Source of the DNA: Fragilaria crotonensis
Taxonomy: Eukaryota; Bacillariophyta; Fragilariophyceae; Fragilariales; Fragilariaceae
Assembly: GCA_022925895.1 (NCBI GenBank)
Contig: JAKSYS010000040.1
Coordinates: 112,277 to 176,276, forward strand
Length of the DNA stretch: 64,000 nt
Reading direction: 5' to 3'
The stretch's first letter is position 1. The number at the start of each line of letters is the position of its first letter. The position numbers and the translations under genes were made by a program. The notes under the pieces were generated by a model, which ran no database searches, was not told the origin of the DNA, and worked only from the letters and a program-made list of their open reading frames with translations. This document shows positions 21,352-32,439 of the stretch, piece by piece.

Positions 21352-24300
21352 TCAAGGTTGTGCGTTGGAGTATTCTGCATCTATTTGTACTGAACAACTC
21401 TTCAAACAGATGATTTCCTGGTTCGATTTTTTAGTCTCAGTATATGGTTTATACTGGTACCCCATTCCCCACTCTGGACCAAACGCCAAACGCCAACCAT
21501 TAATTACACCGCACATACACGCATACTGTACGACACACCACACGCCACGGCGCTTAAGATGGCGTCGGAACGCTGAGCCATGTGCTTTCCAGTTGATCAC
21601 TGCTGCCATGGTTTGCGGTGACCAGGAGTAACGCTCTTGCAGGTGAGCCTGGAACGCCGGAGCCGTTGCTTGGTATCTTAAAGCTGACTCGTAATGTGCC
21701 GTGACTGTACCCGGTGGAAACTCGTCCAAGTGCACCCCTGCCCATTCAGTAAGTAGCACTTCTTCTGGTCGGGGAGAACCCAAATCCATTTGGTATTGTG
21801 ATGCTTGAGAATCGTCGTCGACATTCAATTGGGCCAACAGAGAGAGCCACTGCCTGTACGGAGTGTTGCGATCCTGCTGGTGGCCTTTGACATGCTGCAA
21901 TTTTTAAGCAACTCTGGCATTTGTTGGAGAAGAACTTGAATTCCTCTAATAACATCCCAATCTGGAAGAGTTGGGTCTAACGGAAAGCTACTTATCTGTG
22001 ACTTTTCACCAAATATAGGGGCGTCAACACCAGGTGGCACGTGGTGGGCGCCTCGCTGAAGTACTGTGTCTATCAGACTCTGACTATCCGTGGCCACGAC
22101 ACCAAACCATTGATCATGTTTACCTGTGAACTCTGCCAGATTTCGAAGAAAACACAAGAGAGACAATATTCCATAACTTTCAGAATGATAACCATTCGGA
22201 GAAGGACTTCTTGCGGGGCCCATGCCTTGTGCACAGCGTTCGCCTCTATCGGTGCTCATCACCCAATCAAAGGCTCCTTACTGCCTCTTGGTGCCAATCT
22301 GATCCGTCGTCGCTTACTGCTCGAACTCCGTGTTCAAAAGCCATAGCTACTGTAAAGGGATCCTCGAATATCTCAGTGTGAAGCAAGCAACTCCCCGGTG
22401 CAGATTGCAGGGCGAGCATCGGAACTTCACGTCGTGGGAGTGCAGCCCAACCGCACGATACATCAGTTTCTTGGAAGAGTTGATCCGAAACCAAGAATGT
22501 ACATTTAATGTACTGATCTTGTATTGAGACCCACAATCTACCTGACCACAAATATGCGGGATGCCGCTGCCTGAGTTTGTGAAGTGGTAAAACCCAATCA
22601 CCAAGCGGTTGGAAAAGGGTGCCAATGCTCGTGCTCCATAGCTTTTTGGCTTTTTTCCAAAGCGTCCACGTGGACTCCGAAGGTCGTTCTTGATAGATTG
22701 ACGTGCCGTGGGTATAACTACTAAGCCGAGAATGGTTGCCCGATAACTTATTATAATCCAACCGCCTTCTTCCACTCACACACGTTATGTCCAAAATTGT
22801 AACAGCTTTCAAATACAATCGGCAATTGTTCAACTTGCATGTCTTGGTGGGAGTGAACCTGCCTGAAGATTGAATCACGTTCATGATGCAGGCATCGTGT
22901 AGCCGCTGGAGCTCCGGCAAATACGGAGTGTCGAGACAAAGTTTAGCGTTGATGGACGCTAGAAATGTCCGAAGTGAACGAATCCATTTCGATTCGAGGT
23001 GCGGTAAGGGTTCGTGAACACGCTTCAGGATGGAGAATGACACTCCAACTTGCGCCTGAAACCACGAAACAGCGATCCGGAGTAGTTTACCTGCGATGCA
23101 GCACCTGAGAAATGCCTTGTTGGACGACCTACGAACGGAAGCTCGCTCCACCAAGTGGTAAGGGGCCATAAAGAATGGCCCTCTTTGTGTGACACTTAAA
23201 TCCACATCTTGGCAGGATATTGGACATGGCCTTCCTTTGCACTTGATCAAGACATTGTGGAGTGAGGGAGGAGCTTGCGAGAGGGTAGGAATCGCTCTTC
23301 CGTGTAATTGTTGGTATTGTTCTCGCTGGGTTCCGGCCGGATCCTCATGATGACCGAGTGTCTTGTGCGCTGTGTATGCCGAAAGCAGCTGTAAATGTGT
23401 CACCGAGTTCGTTTAGTAACCGAACGTCTATAGAAACATCGTTCGAAACGTGTGATGGTACTAATACTGGGGCGCCTGTTACGGAAAATTGCCATTGGAG
23501 AATATGACTCAAACACTTGGACAATTCGAGGGCTCCACCACTTGATTGCAATAAATCTGTCCAACTTTGGGCATTATCTTGGGCTTGAGAAACGACTTGT
23601 TTTACAGTTCTGCTAGATCAATCGCTTCCGAATGAATTAGTTTGTCCATTACAGTCATCTACAAATCCAATCATTCCCAATCGCGCAGTAACGACGCCGC
23701 ATGTATCCCAATATGTCGCTTTGCATGCTCGGGTATCGTAACAGTCGAACAGCGTGCTGGAAAGAAAACACCAGATTGCTGGAGAGTTTGCACTACCCTG
23801 CCCTGTACCATAAACTGGAAAAGCCGCTTCGTGATGATAACTGGTCGGACAGATGCCGAGTTCGGTACGCATGTGCATTTCTCACCGTGACTGGTGCCGG
23901 AACTCCATATTTTTGACTGACCGTCATCCCTAAATTAGGAATGCATCGTAATTCGTGAGGACCAGAGGTTTGCGAGTAGCCCTCAAGATTTCTAGTTGGA
24001 GTTCTTCAATAAACACGTGCTCCGTTGCATTTCGAAACGGTCAAGACCCAAATTCTTGGCTTGGCCGTCGTTCAGAAGTCCACTTGATCCCAAGGAACAA
24101 ATTGAAATCCCACATAAATGTGGATGACCCTGGTGCGATGCAATTGAACGTTATCGGAATCTTTGAAGAGAATAGTGTTTATCACTTTTTGCCATTGCTG
24201 AAAGGAGTAGCCTCTCTCCAACGCGTACTTAAGGAGATCCAAACGGAATCGACGTATCGTCTGTTGTCGAAAATTTAATTTGTCTCGTTTCTCTTTGAAC

Positions 24301-26447
24301 TCTGGCTCCAATTCTTCATTGGCTGCATCCGACGAGTAGGAATGCCGTGCAATAAGCGATGTAAAATGTCCTAAATGCATACCAGAAGGACGAGAAGTTG
24401 TAGTAGATTCAGACCATAAACGCAGCTTGTCGCAAAAATCTTCGTCGTCAATAGTTGGTCTGGTGTTCTCTGCAACCACGTTGTGAGTGTAATGAAGATG
24501 ATTAATGAGTAATTGAACATTCTTCTCATCGTAACCTGTAACATTGAATGTGCCCCTTAAATTTTGTTGCTGGGCGTCCCCAAAGCCGGTATACCCCAGT
24601 AAATTGGCCAATGGTGGAACTGTGAAAGGTGTCCCGTGTGCTTGACCAAAGTGATGTCTATTCCATTCTTGGAGCAGACAAACAATTTCCGTAGGGATGT
24701 CGATTTGTTTCCATTGAGTACAAGCGTTAGGGTCTTCTCCAGGAATTAAAGGAATTTCTAGCCGAACCACGCCCGTGCTATGATTTTCCCTCTGACGTGC
24801 GTTGCGTAACTTATTTGTCACAGCTTCTATGTCTTCGGCTTTTTGGAGTCGACGCAACCGCTGAGCTGTTTCTTTGTCCGAAGCGAGTATTGACGTTTCC
24901 AATTCTTGGATTCGCTGTTGTCGTTCTGCTCCGCGATTAATGAAACTTTGTTAACCAGAGTTTGGATATTGCTGTTTGCAGAACGGAGTAAGCGAGAGCA
25001 ATGGCGTTGATTTTGTGGGACTTTGTCTTCCGGAAATGACGTAGTATACTCTCGAAGAATTCCTGCATGATCAAGGTGGGTTCGGAAGGCAGATAAACAT
25101 TTCCGAAGATATTGCACTCGTTGCCTTGCTCGTGACAATTCCAGAGACCATGCTGGTACACCGAATTGAGGCATTTTTGCTTCTGCCAACAAACCTGCTG
25201 CTAAAGCGTCTCGGTCCAATTGCTGTGCAAATTGGTGCCGGGTGCCGGGATAAGTTAATCTACTACCTTTTTGAAATGCATTATGGGCCAACAACAATTC
25301 ATACATGTGATCAATGCATGCTGTAACCTGATGTATATTGTTAGCTTTGAGCATTCGTCGATTAGGCATGGCAAGATTTGGAATAGGCCTCCCAAACAGT
25401 TTATCCGTATCGAAATCCATGAAAATCCTCGGTGGTCGGATGATAATCTAGCGTTAAATGCTTCATAACCCATCGCGATCATCGCTGCTCCAAGACGAGG
25501 ACTGCCTAGGGCATAGTCTAAACATTTTGATCCTCTGGAGTACGTCGCTGGTGGTACGTGAGATGAATGACGAGTGGGGCCCAAGTTAATCAATCGTAAT
25601 TCGCCTGCAATGAAACTCAGACCATCGACATCGGTGCCGAATGATTCGTTAAAATTGCCAACCAGCAGAAGATCGGACCCGGCTCGTTGATACAACCGCA
25701 ACGCTGCCAATAAGTCACGACGTCGGAAGGCAGACCGAGGATTAGTAACGGAATCTTGAGATTGTAAAAGCAGGCTTTGGTGTTGACTTGCCACTGTCAG
25801 ATTTCCTCATGTCCTCGTTTCTCAACTGGTTGATATGCTGACACCATGACAACTTTGATACCAGACCTGCCGGAGAATTCTTGAATTACCCATCTTCCCC
25901 ATCGATCTTGCACCTGGTTACCGATTCGACCAGCAAGGCATCCATTTGTCAAAAGGAATGTACCGCCCGGTTTGTACTAGGACGTTGACAAAGGAATCGG
26001 CGTCGTACCAGCAATGAATTTGGTCCTTTCCCAATACTGCCGAATAGTGTCATGTAATATACTTCGAACGTTAATTTGTGTGACGTGGAGGTTGTGTTCT
26101 TGGCCGCAGAAGATCTCCACCTGAATTTCTTGTATGACTTTGCAAACATCGTTGAGTTGCCCTCTGCGGCTATCAAATGATAATCCATTCACATTTTGGA
26201 CATAAACTCGCGTTTGATTTACCGATTTTGGTGCAAGGAGGTCTCCCCATGGCGTGCTCTCCCTTTGATTTTTCCGCGTTAAAAGGCTAGGTTCGTAAGA
26301 ATCCATAACGGTGGTATACTGAGTTTCGTTGGATGAAGTGGGTCTGCTAAACAGATGTTTCCATTGTGCCTGTGCCCTTTCCACTGCTGACATGGAACCA
26401 GAATTCTTGATCATGTTGGACTCATCAAATGACACTAAACTTCCCAC
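21352..26447 (-). pseudogene. LINE ORF2: endonuclease-reverse transcriptase-RNase H, broken
   Basis: The endonuclease N-terminus (26447-25977) has VYVQNVNGLSFDSRRG and FCGQEHNL. Its C-terminal half (25794-25255) has the catalytic phrases LLVGNFNESFGT and SSDHRGFSW. The reverse transcriptase follows with RPSGMHLGHFTSLIARH (in 24902-24072) and, in another frame, GTGQGSANSPAIWCF plus the FVDD active-site box (23878-23618). The RNase H part shows AVSDDGSDW, ATDSQSLIDT, PDWDVIRGIQ and VKGHQQDRNTP across 22300-21825 and 21900-21352. At least seven frame changes or stops lie between these segments, so no active enzyme is expected. Confidence 0.82.
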
Positions 26448-26455
26448 TGGAGTAC

Positions 26456-29321
26456 TCAGAAACTATCTGCCCCGTCTAGATCCGTAGACGTTTTGTATTG
26501 TGGATCTAGTGGAGCCATAGAGTTTGGTAGAGTGGTCGAAAATCTTGTCGGCCTAGCGCTTGTTGTATTCGGCATTGGCTTGACTTCCGGGGAACATTGG
26601 GAATTCTGCTGGTGACTGAAGGCGTCGTCTAAGTTTGCACACACATCCATATAGGCCAGGCTGTGGCAATCCTTAGACTCGTTGAAAAAATTCTCGTCAT
26701 CATCAAACGTAGACTGCGGCTTCGCCTCCTCTTTACGATGGGAGCGATGTTTCTTCTTCTCTGGTGAAAAATACACTGTTGATGATGTGGTGGAATGAAC
26801 TGACGCGTCGGATATGGATGAATCTGTATTTGCGCTACTCGTTGAGTGGGAATTGTGGGACTTTAACTCGCGGGTATCCAATGAAGCAGCACGAGCATGT
26901 TTTGCATGCATCGATGTATTTACTGCGTTCTTCCGATCGATTTCCATTTTTGTAGCCAAATTTTCCAAAAATCAGACATCTTCTCAAAATGTTCCCGTAA
27001 GTCTAGCATTGTAGTTGACATCTTGTGTTGACTCTCTATGTTGGACAATCAACGTTGATGCATTTCCGCGAATTGTGTTGCAGTTTGGGTTTTGATCCCT
27101 TCCATTTCGTTCAAAATGTGTTGCTGCGACTTGTGTGATTCGTTCATTTGCTTGTTCTGCCGCGGCCACTTTCTTGTCCAGATCTTTGATTCAACTGAAT
27201 TGGTGTTCTATGGAGAGAAGGCAATCAGAGGATTTCTTCCCAGAAACTTCTAACTCCAGTAGCTTTTGTTGCATCGATTTCTCTAGATCTTGAAATCTGG
27301 TACTATCCGGTGTTGAGAGTCTAGAACCATTAGTAAGCAAACAGGTGGATGCTGTGCTTCAATCATCATCAGTACCTAAAGAAATGCCACCTCCTGTGCT
27401 TTGGGAAGCATCAGTTTGTTGTTGTTGCGGCCGGTCTTTGGTCCCCTCGTCCTTTCGGGTGCAATTTGCTGATTGACGAGATCCTTCTGCTGCTGGGGTC
27501 GGCCATGCGGAACGACGCGCCGCTAGTCGTTGGTTATTATTTGCCTGGGCACTGTCCTCTTTATGTACGTTGCCTGTAGTATATTCCTGGTGCTGAACTG
27601 GCGGTGGAACATCTTGCTGCCACACTGAAGCTCCGTTGTTCAAGAAATGATACGTGGGACTCAATCTCCGCTTGGATGTGGATAACATCAGGTAATCCCG
27701 GTAAAGTGTCTCGAAATTGTGCCTCTCGATGGTTGGGTGGATACAATCGAGATTTGAATTTCCTCCATGCCTGTTGAACAAATGCGTGATCATGACTTGG
27801 AACTAGAAGATACGCTTTGTGATCTGGGGGTCCGTTCACAACGTCACATAATGCCGGAGATGTTTTCTCGGGTGCTAGGATAGTAGAGCGACATCCATTC
27901 CCAAGTAGATCACTCTAATGTGGTACCATCCTAAATGTATTTGGTTCTCTTTTGATCCAAATGATTGATTTGCGTGTACCAGGAAAGTTGAGTAGTGTTC
28001 GGTGCTTTGAACAAAAAGTATCCTGCTGTAACCATCTTTCCGCTCATGCCTTTTGAGTTGGAAACGGATACTTCAATCTACTTTGATTTAAAGAATGTTT
28101 TCATTGCATCTGTGCGCAGCCACTGATTTGGTGTAGTGCCAAAACCAATCCTGAGGCCAAAGACAATCGATGTTGCGCTTGAAGAAATGTAATTGCGGGA
28201 GATATGAAATCGCGAAGCTCTGAAGATGTCAAGTTTTGAGCTGTGTTTGACATTAGGAGGTCTTCACTTTACCAACGATAAAGGATTCCAATTTCTGGTG
28301 GAAACATAGTACAAATTAAGTCATGGATGCTGTCGTTGAGTTTCTTCTTATTGCTCTCATAAGTATGAGGGTTTTCCGACAAGCTCCACCTGACCGTCAC
28401 TCTATGAGTTCCATCGTTCATTGCAACATTTCTGTGGGGGAGCACATTGGACTGTGCTTTAGAAGTACCCCGAGAGAAGACAGTAGCATCAGGATTGTCA
28501 ACTGTTGGTTGCTGATCACCATCGCTCTCTTCGTCGTCCTCCATCACGGTTGTGACCGGTGGCAATCCTTGAGACCAAGATTTTGGTGGAGCTCGCAATT
28601 TTGTTGGTGTTGAGCCTGATTGTCTAGCATCTTGGGATTTACTGTATTTTCCTTAGGAAGAACATTGAAGACAGCAAGACCTCGATCGTCGGCTTGTGGC
28701 GACTCTTCTGGAGTTGGAGATGTAGGGGGCTTTGGAGCGTCGGCGATTTGACATTGGGATCCTGTCCGATTGGTCATCAACTTCCATGCTGGGTGTCATC
28801 ATAAAGGGCATCGTCTTCCATGAGTAAGCCAACATATCAGTATTGTGAAGGGTGGAGGGGTCATATGCGAAAGATAGGCTCGAGAAACGTTCATTGCCAT
28901 TCAACTGGGATGGAATATCCATTTCTTGGTCAACGTGAAAACGGAAATTATACCAGATCGATCGATGAACTTGGAGAGGATCATTCTCCTTTTCCGCCCA
29001 GATCTTGTTGCATTCAAAACAATTCTCGAAGACGAAGAACAAGTAGCCGAGTGAGATGTATCGACACCAATTTTCTTTGGTACATGTCTTACGGTATGCG
29101 TACGCGTTTGCATCTCGTCGGGCTCTTTCCTCCGAAGAAAACCAATCTGGTCCCGTTGTGGTCGGTTGGTCGAGCCACTGATCACAATGGAAACCATACG
29201 GAGACTGGTTGGAATCCAAGCCGTCGGGAAAAGCCAACGGGGGTTCGGAAGCCGTTCCGTTTGGCACGGTCGTGGTGGGTTTTTCACGCAACAAGAACTT
29301 CCTATTAAGCTTACGCAACAA
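26456..29321 (-). pseudogene. LINE ORF1-like region, broken
   Basis: Fragments in different - strand frames include 29321-28653 (starting MLRKLNRKFLLREKP), 28598-28269 with the segment DGTHRVTVRWSLSENPHTYE, 27839-27359, and 26968-26456, which is Ser/Asp-rich. The DGT-RVT-RW phrase is a pattern I associate with ORF1 of diatom non-LTR elements. No zinc knuckles are visible. Several stops and frame changes separate the pieces. The identification rests mainly on position upstream of the endonuclease, so confidence is moderate. Confidence 0.5.
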
Positions 29322-29370
29322 CGGTCGGCGGACAGAACGTATTTGCGAAAAACTAATGTGAAGTTATTTG

Positions 29371-29416
29371 TATGATGATATGATGATGTATGATGTATGA
29401 TGTATGATGTATGATT
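29371..29416. repeat. ATGATGT microsatellite
   Basis: A short tandem array of TATGATG/TATGATGTA units (period about 7) lies just upstream of the RNA methyltransferase gene and just outside the LINE relic. It is followed by a CTCTACTCTACT tract. Confidence 0.8.
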
Positions 29417-29492
29417 TACTCTACTCTACTAGCGTATATGAAAGGCAAGTACTCGTGATGAAAACGCACAAAATTGTCGCGGTTTGTCAACG

Positions 29493-30050
29493 ATGACGAC
29501 GACGCTTCCTTCCTCGGTTCGTCCGAAAATGTACTTGGTGATTACCAACATTTCCAAACGCAACAATGTCAAGGCGTTGCTTCAGACGGCATCCTCATGC
29601 GGATGCGCTGGAATTTTTGTCGTTGGTCAACGACGACAATTTGATTTGGATGCGACCGCATTGCCAAGCTCATTGCCACAATCGTTGTCGTCGGAGCACA
29701 TTATCAATCCCGGCGTCCATGATTCTCGGGTCATGACAACACCACCAGTGATGCGTTTTGAAAAATGGAAGGATTGTGTTGAACATTTGATGGAACAAGG
29801 GATTTTATTAGTCGGAGTTGAGATTCATCAAGATGCCGTCAATCTCGAGGACTTTGTTAGAAACAACAACAACCATCATGTCGCTTTCTTGATGGGAAAT
29901 GAAGGACAGGGAATTCATGAAAAACACATGACATCCTGTCAAGCATTTGTCAAGATACCACAGTACGGAGGTGGAACTGCAAGTCTCAATGTGAATGTTG
30001 CCGCCAGTATCGTTCTGCATTCTCATCACTTGATGCTAATGGAAACATGA
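29493..30050 (+). CDS. SpoU/TrmH-family RNA 2'-O-methyltransferase
   Basis: This is a 185-residue, single-exon gene starting MTTTLPSSVRPKMYLVITN. The SPOUT fold is recognisable from the N-terminal motif 1, NISKRNNVKALLQTASSCGC (about residues 17-36, with the Asn/Arg pair that holds the ribose), motif 2 (HHVAFLMGNEGQGIHEKH, about 128-146) and motif 3 (VKIPQYGGGTASLNVNVAAS, about 153-172). The knotted C-terminus binds SAM. Family members methylate the 2'-OH of tRNA or rRNA. Which RNA is modified, and in which compartment, cannot be read here; there is no obvious presequence. The length is close to that of a minimal single-domain SpoU enzyme without an N-terminal substrate-binding domain. It is uninterrupted although it sits beside a decayed retrotransposon. 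Confidence 0.88.
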   Translation: MTTTLPSSVRPKMYLVITNISKRNNVKALLQTASSCGCAGIFVVGQRRQFDLDATALPSSLPQSLSSEHIINPGVHDSRVMTTPPVMRFEKWKDCVEHLMEQGILLVGVEIHQDAVNLEDFVRNNNNHHVAFLMGNEGQGIHEKHMTSCQAFVKIPQYGGGTASLNVNVAASIVLHSHHLMLMET

Positions 30051-30411
30051 TTTCATGAATTGCTACAGTATGCACTTGGTCGGATCGATCTGCATCTCCG
30101 TCTCGCTTGTGCTTTTATTATACCGTGGATATCGACCAACGTTTCTGCTTCGAAAGTGTGTTGTTGCGGTATTCTACGTACCACGAATCTAAAGCGCCCT
30201 GCATTCATTCAAGGATTTCGCATCACGAGAACATAGTTCGCCAACCTGACCGGATTACTTGAGGATCTTGTCACGTTGGCGCATGAGCTCGTCTTGTTGC
30301 GTATTTCCTTGGACCAAAAGGAGTGCTAAGGTTGTCCATTTTGCGTAATAGCGCTTTCTTGTTGATGGATGTGAGCAACGACAAGCACGCTCCATTTGAA
30401 TTTGAATTTGA
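30051..30411. other. Short intergenic region
   Basis: This stretch lies between the RNA methyltransferase stop and the start of the LRR pseudogene. A TTATTATAC motif near 30115 could belong to the 3' end of the upstream gene. Nothing else is visible. Confidence 0.4.
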
Positions 30412-31224
30412 ATGTACGGCGTGGTCCCGGGAGCATTTTCAGTATCATCTCCTCGCAACGTTGTAACGACTCGGACATTTAGGTCTACACTAAGTTCATT
30501 TGATTCCATCAGAGAGTTTACACATGAGGAATCCAAGCAGGAAGTCATGGCTTCTGAAAGTCGTTTGTTTGCTGTGGAAGCAGAACGGGTACCGTATGAA
30601 AAGGAGGAGGGAACGATGATGGTTGCCGAGGCCCAACGCTTCACATTGAAATGGTACCAACGTCCTGTGTATCGATGGATTTCTGTGGGCAGTATCTTGT
30701 TTGCGTGCGGTCTTGTTGTCGCGGTTGTTGTTCTTGTCGTTCGGCCGTCAGCAGCTAGCAGCAGCTCTTCGTTGACGTCCCCCACCCCGGTACCAACAAC
30801 GGCACCCACTACATCGAAACCGACCGATTTGATGTCGGAACTAATTGCCTGCAAATTTCTTTCCATTCCAAACGTGACGAATTGTCGATCGATAGATGTA
30901 TTTGACTTCTCTGCAGGCGACCCAACGATTGCTTCCACGATTCCAAGTGAGATCGGTCTCTTGACACAAATGGTGCATCTGGATTTCTCCGAGGGGTCAT
31001 TGACAATTCGTTGAATTCCACAATTCCGAGTGAGATAGGACTCTTACAAGCGTTGGAGTGGATGGATTTCACAAGCAATGAGTTGAAGGGATCAATTCCG
31101 TCATCTCTCTGTTCACTCCCTGCTCTCTTCTCGTACTCTGGAGTACATTACTATCGACTGTGGTGAAATCACATGTGCTTCAGGTTGTTGCTCGGATAGT
31201 ATTCTTGAGTCTCCGTGTGGGTAG
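30412..31224 (+). pseudogene. Diatom LRR membrane protein, frame-broken and short
   Basis: The first frame (30412-31014) encodes a cytoplasmic-side N-terminus, a transmembrane segment (ISVGSILFACGLVVAVVVLV), a Ser/Thr/Pro stalk (SLTSPTPVPTTAPTTSKPT) and the first LRR (STIPSEIGLLTQMVHLDFS). It then stops. The next LRR, NSLNSTIPSEIGLLQALEW with ELKGSIPSSLC, continues in another frame from about 30994. The Cys-rich cap CGEITCASGCC lies in a third frame, ending at the stop 31222-31224. Together they form the usual order of a diatom type II LRR protein with very few repeats. Two frame breaks (about 30995 and 31140) indicate a pseudogene, or assembly indels. Confidence 0.7.
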
Positions 31225-31612
31225 AGGAATGAATGAATTAAGGGAAGAATGGAGGAAAGCAGTGAGGCAAGGCACACAGGAGAGTGCTAGTGTTGCCGAA
31301 AACATTAATTGGGAGATCCGGGTCCATAATCTCTATCAATATAGTTAATAGTTAAAATAGTACGTACCAGTATAGAGTCTATATGTAGTCTTTTTTCCAT
31401 AGGAGGGAACTGAAGTACTGGTACCGACTTACTCGTGTTGTGTCTTTTGAATTCTTGGACTATCGCTGCTACTTGTAACTTGTACCAGTATACGTACTAT
31501 CACCTCGGACTACATGTATAATTCCGAATGCCGACGATATAGACCTCCATTCGGCATTCGTATACAACGATTGGAGGTTGAAGTGTAGGAACTGCAGGAG
31601 AACATAATCATC
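31225..31612. other. Intergenic region with GTAC-rich dyads
   Basis: Several GTACCAGTA/TACTGGTAC-type dyads occur near 31360-31430 and 31480-31500. No gene is visible. The promoter of the next gene should lie here. Confidence 0.4.
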
Positions 31613-32356
31613 ATGGTCGCCGTACAGCTGATAAAGCTCGTTTGGGTCTTGCTGTTTCAGCTCCCATCTGTCACAGGGTTAATGATTCCTTCGCAACCGG
31701 ACTTGAGGAAGGCGAGTTGTATCTGTAGTACGTTTCACTCATGTCGAGCACGTCTTGGAAGAGCTGGGACGTTATTTGCAGAACCAGAAACAACCCAGTC
31801 GTCATCCACGTCATCATCATCAATAACAACGAATGACGATGATGCCATTGTAACAATGATTCGAGAGGCGGTGTTCCTTGCTGGTGGCGAAGCAGCGTGG
31901 GAAGAATCAGCACAGTTTCTTGCAGAGTCTGTATCAATGTTGGGAACCAAACAAGTCACAGAACAGTGTTTGGCGGATGCCTTTGGTTGGAAGGCCTGGG
32001 CCAAGGCCTCCGAAAGGACGAAAAAGTTCCATCGTCCCAAGGTACCGGATCCGGAAAAACTGAAGGATGCCCTCGCTTGGTTGAGAGATGGGCCATTGGC
32101 CTTGAACGATGAGCAAGTCAAAACGTCAATTCTCAAGGCCCCCAAGACATACTTGGATGCTCCGAATGAGTCGTTTCGAAAGTCGCTAGGGACAGCTCCC
32201 AGAAAGTACAGGGACAATCTGATTGAACTCATTCGGCTTGATCCGTCTGTACTGGAGGTCACCTACAACTGCGATGGCGAAGGCTGCGCCTCGGAATGTG
32301 GTCGATGCTGGGTATCGTACGAGAATCGTCTGCCGACAAAGGAGACTGAAGTATAA
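31613..32356 (+). CDS. Plastid-type protein of unknown function with C-terminal Cys cluster
   Basis: This is a 247-residue, single-exon gene. A hydrophobic signal peptide (about 3-20, VQLIKLVWVLLFQLPSVTG) is followed by a basic region with three Cys, resembling a bipartite plastid targeting sequence with Leu at +1. A Ser/Thr-rich linker leads to a helical body (about 75-220). It includes LAWLRDGPLALNDEQVKTSI followed by LKAPKTYLDA, loosely similar in rhythm to mTERF repeats; this similarity is weak and I do not assign the family. The C-terminus carries CDGEGCASECGRCW, a C-x4-C-x3-C-x2-C cluster that could bind a metal. The gene ends 83 bp from the stop of the PRMT7-like gene on the other strand. 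Confidence 0.75.
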   Translation: MVAVQLIKLVWVLLFQLPSVTGLMIPSQPDLRKASCICSTFHSCRARLGRAGTLFAEPETTQSSSTSSSSITTNDDDAIVTMIREAVFLAGGEAAWEESAQFLAESVSMLGTKQVTEQCLADAFGWKAWAKASERTKKFHRPKVPDPEKLKDALAWLRDGPLALNDEQVKTSILKAPKTYLDAPNESFRKSLGTAPRKYRDNLIELIRLDPSVLEVTYNCDGEGCASECGRCWVSYENRLPTKETEV

Positions 32357-32439
32357 TAATGTTGCGATGCGAATCTGATAATCAATTAGTGTTTTTTACC
32401 ATTAGTCCCCAGCCATGGTCATGCGTTGAGGTATCGCAC

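Larger units (their letters stand above)
21352..29321 (-). mobile_element. Decayed non-LTR (LINE-type) retrotransposon
   Basis: On the - strand, from right to left, the protein fragments appear in the order expected for a LINE: an ORF1-like region (29.3-26.5 kb), an apurinic-type endonuclease (26.4-25.3 kb), reverse transcriptase (24.9-23.6 kb), thumb/connection (23.4-22.3 kb) and RNase H (22.3-21.4 kb). Every domain is interrupted by frameshifts or stops, so the copy is dead. I found no long terminal repeats. Exact ends, poly(A) tail and target duplication were not resolved. The 3' non-coding tail probably extends left of 21352 to about 21100. Confidence 0.8.
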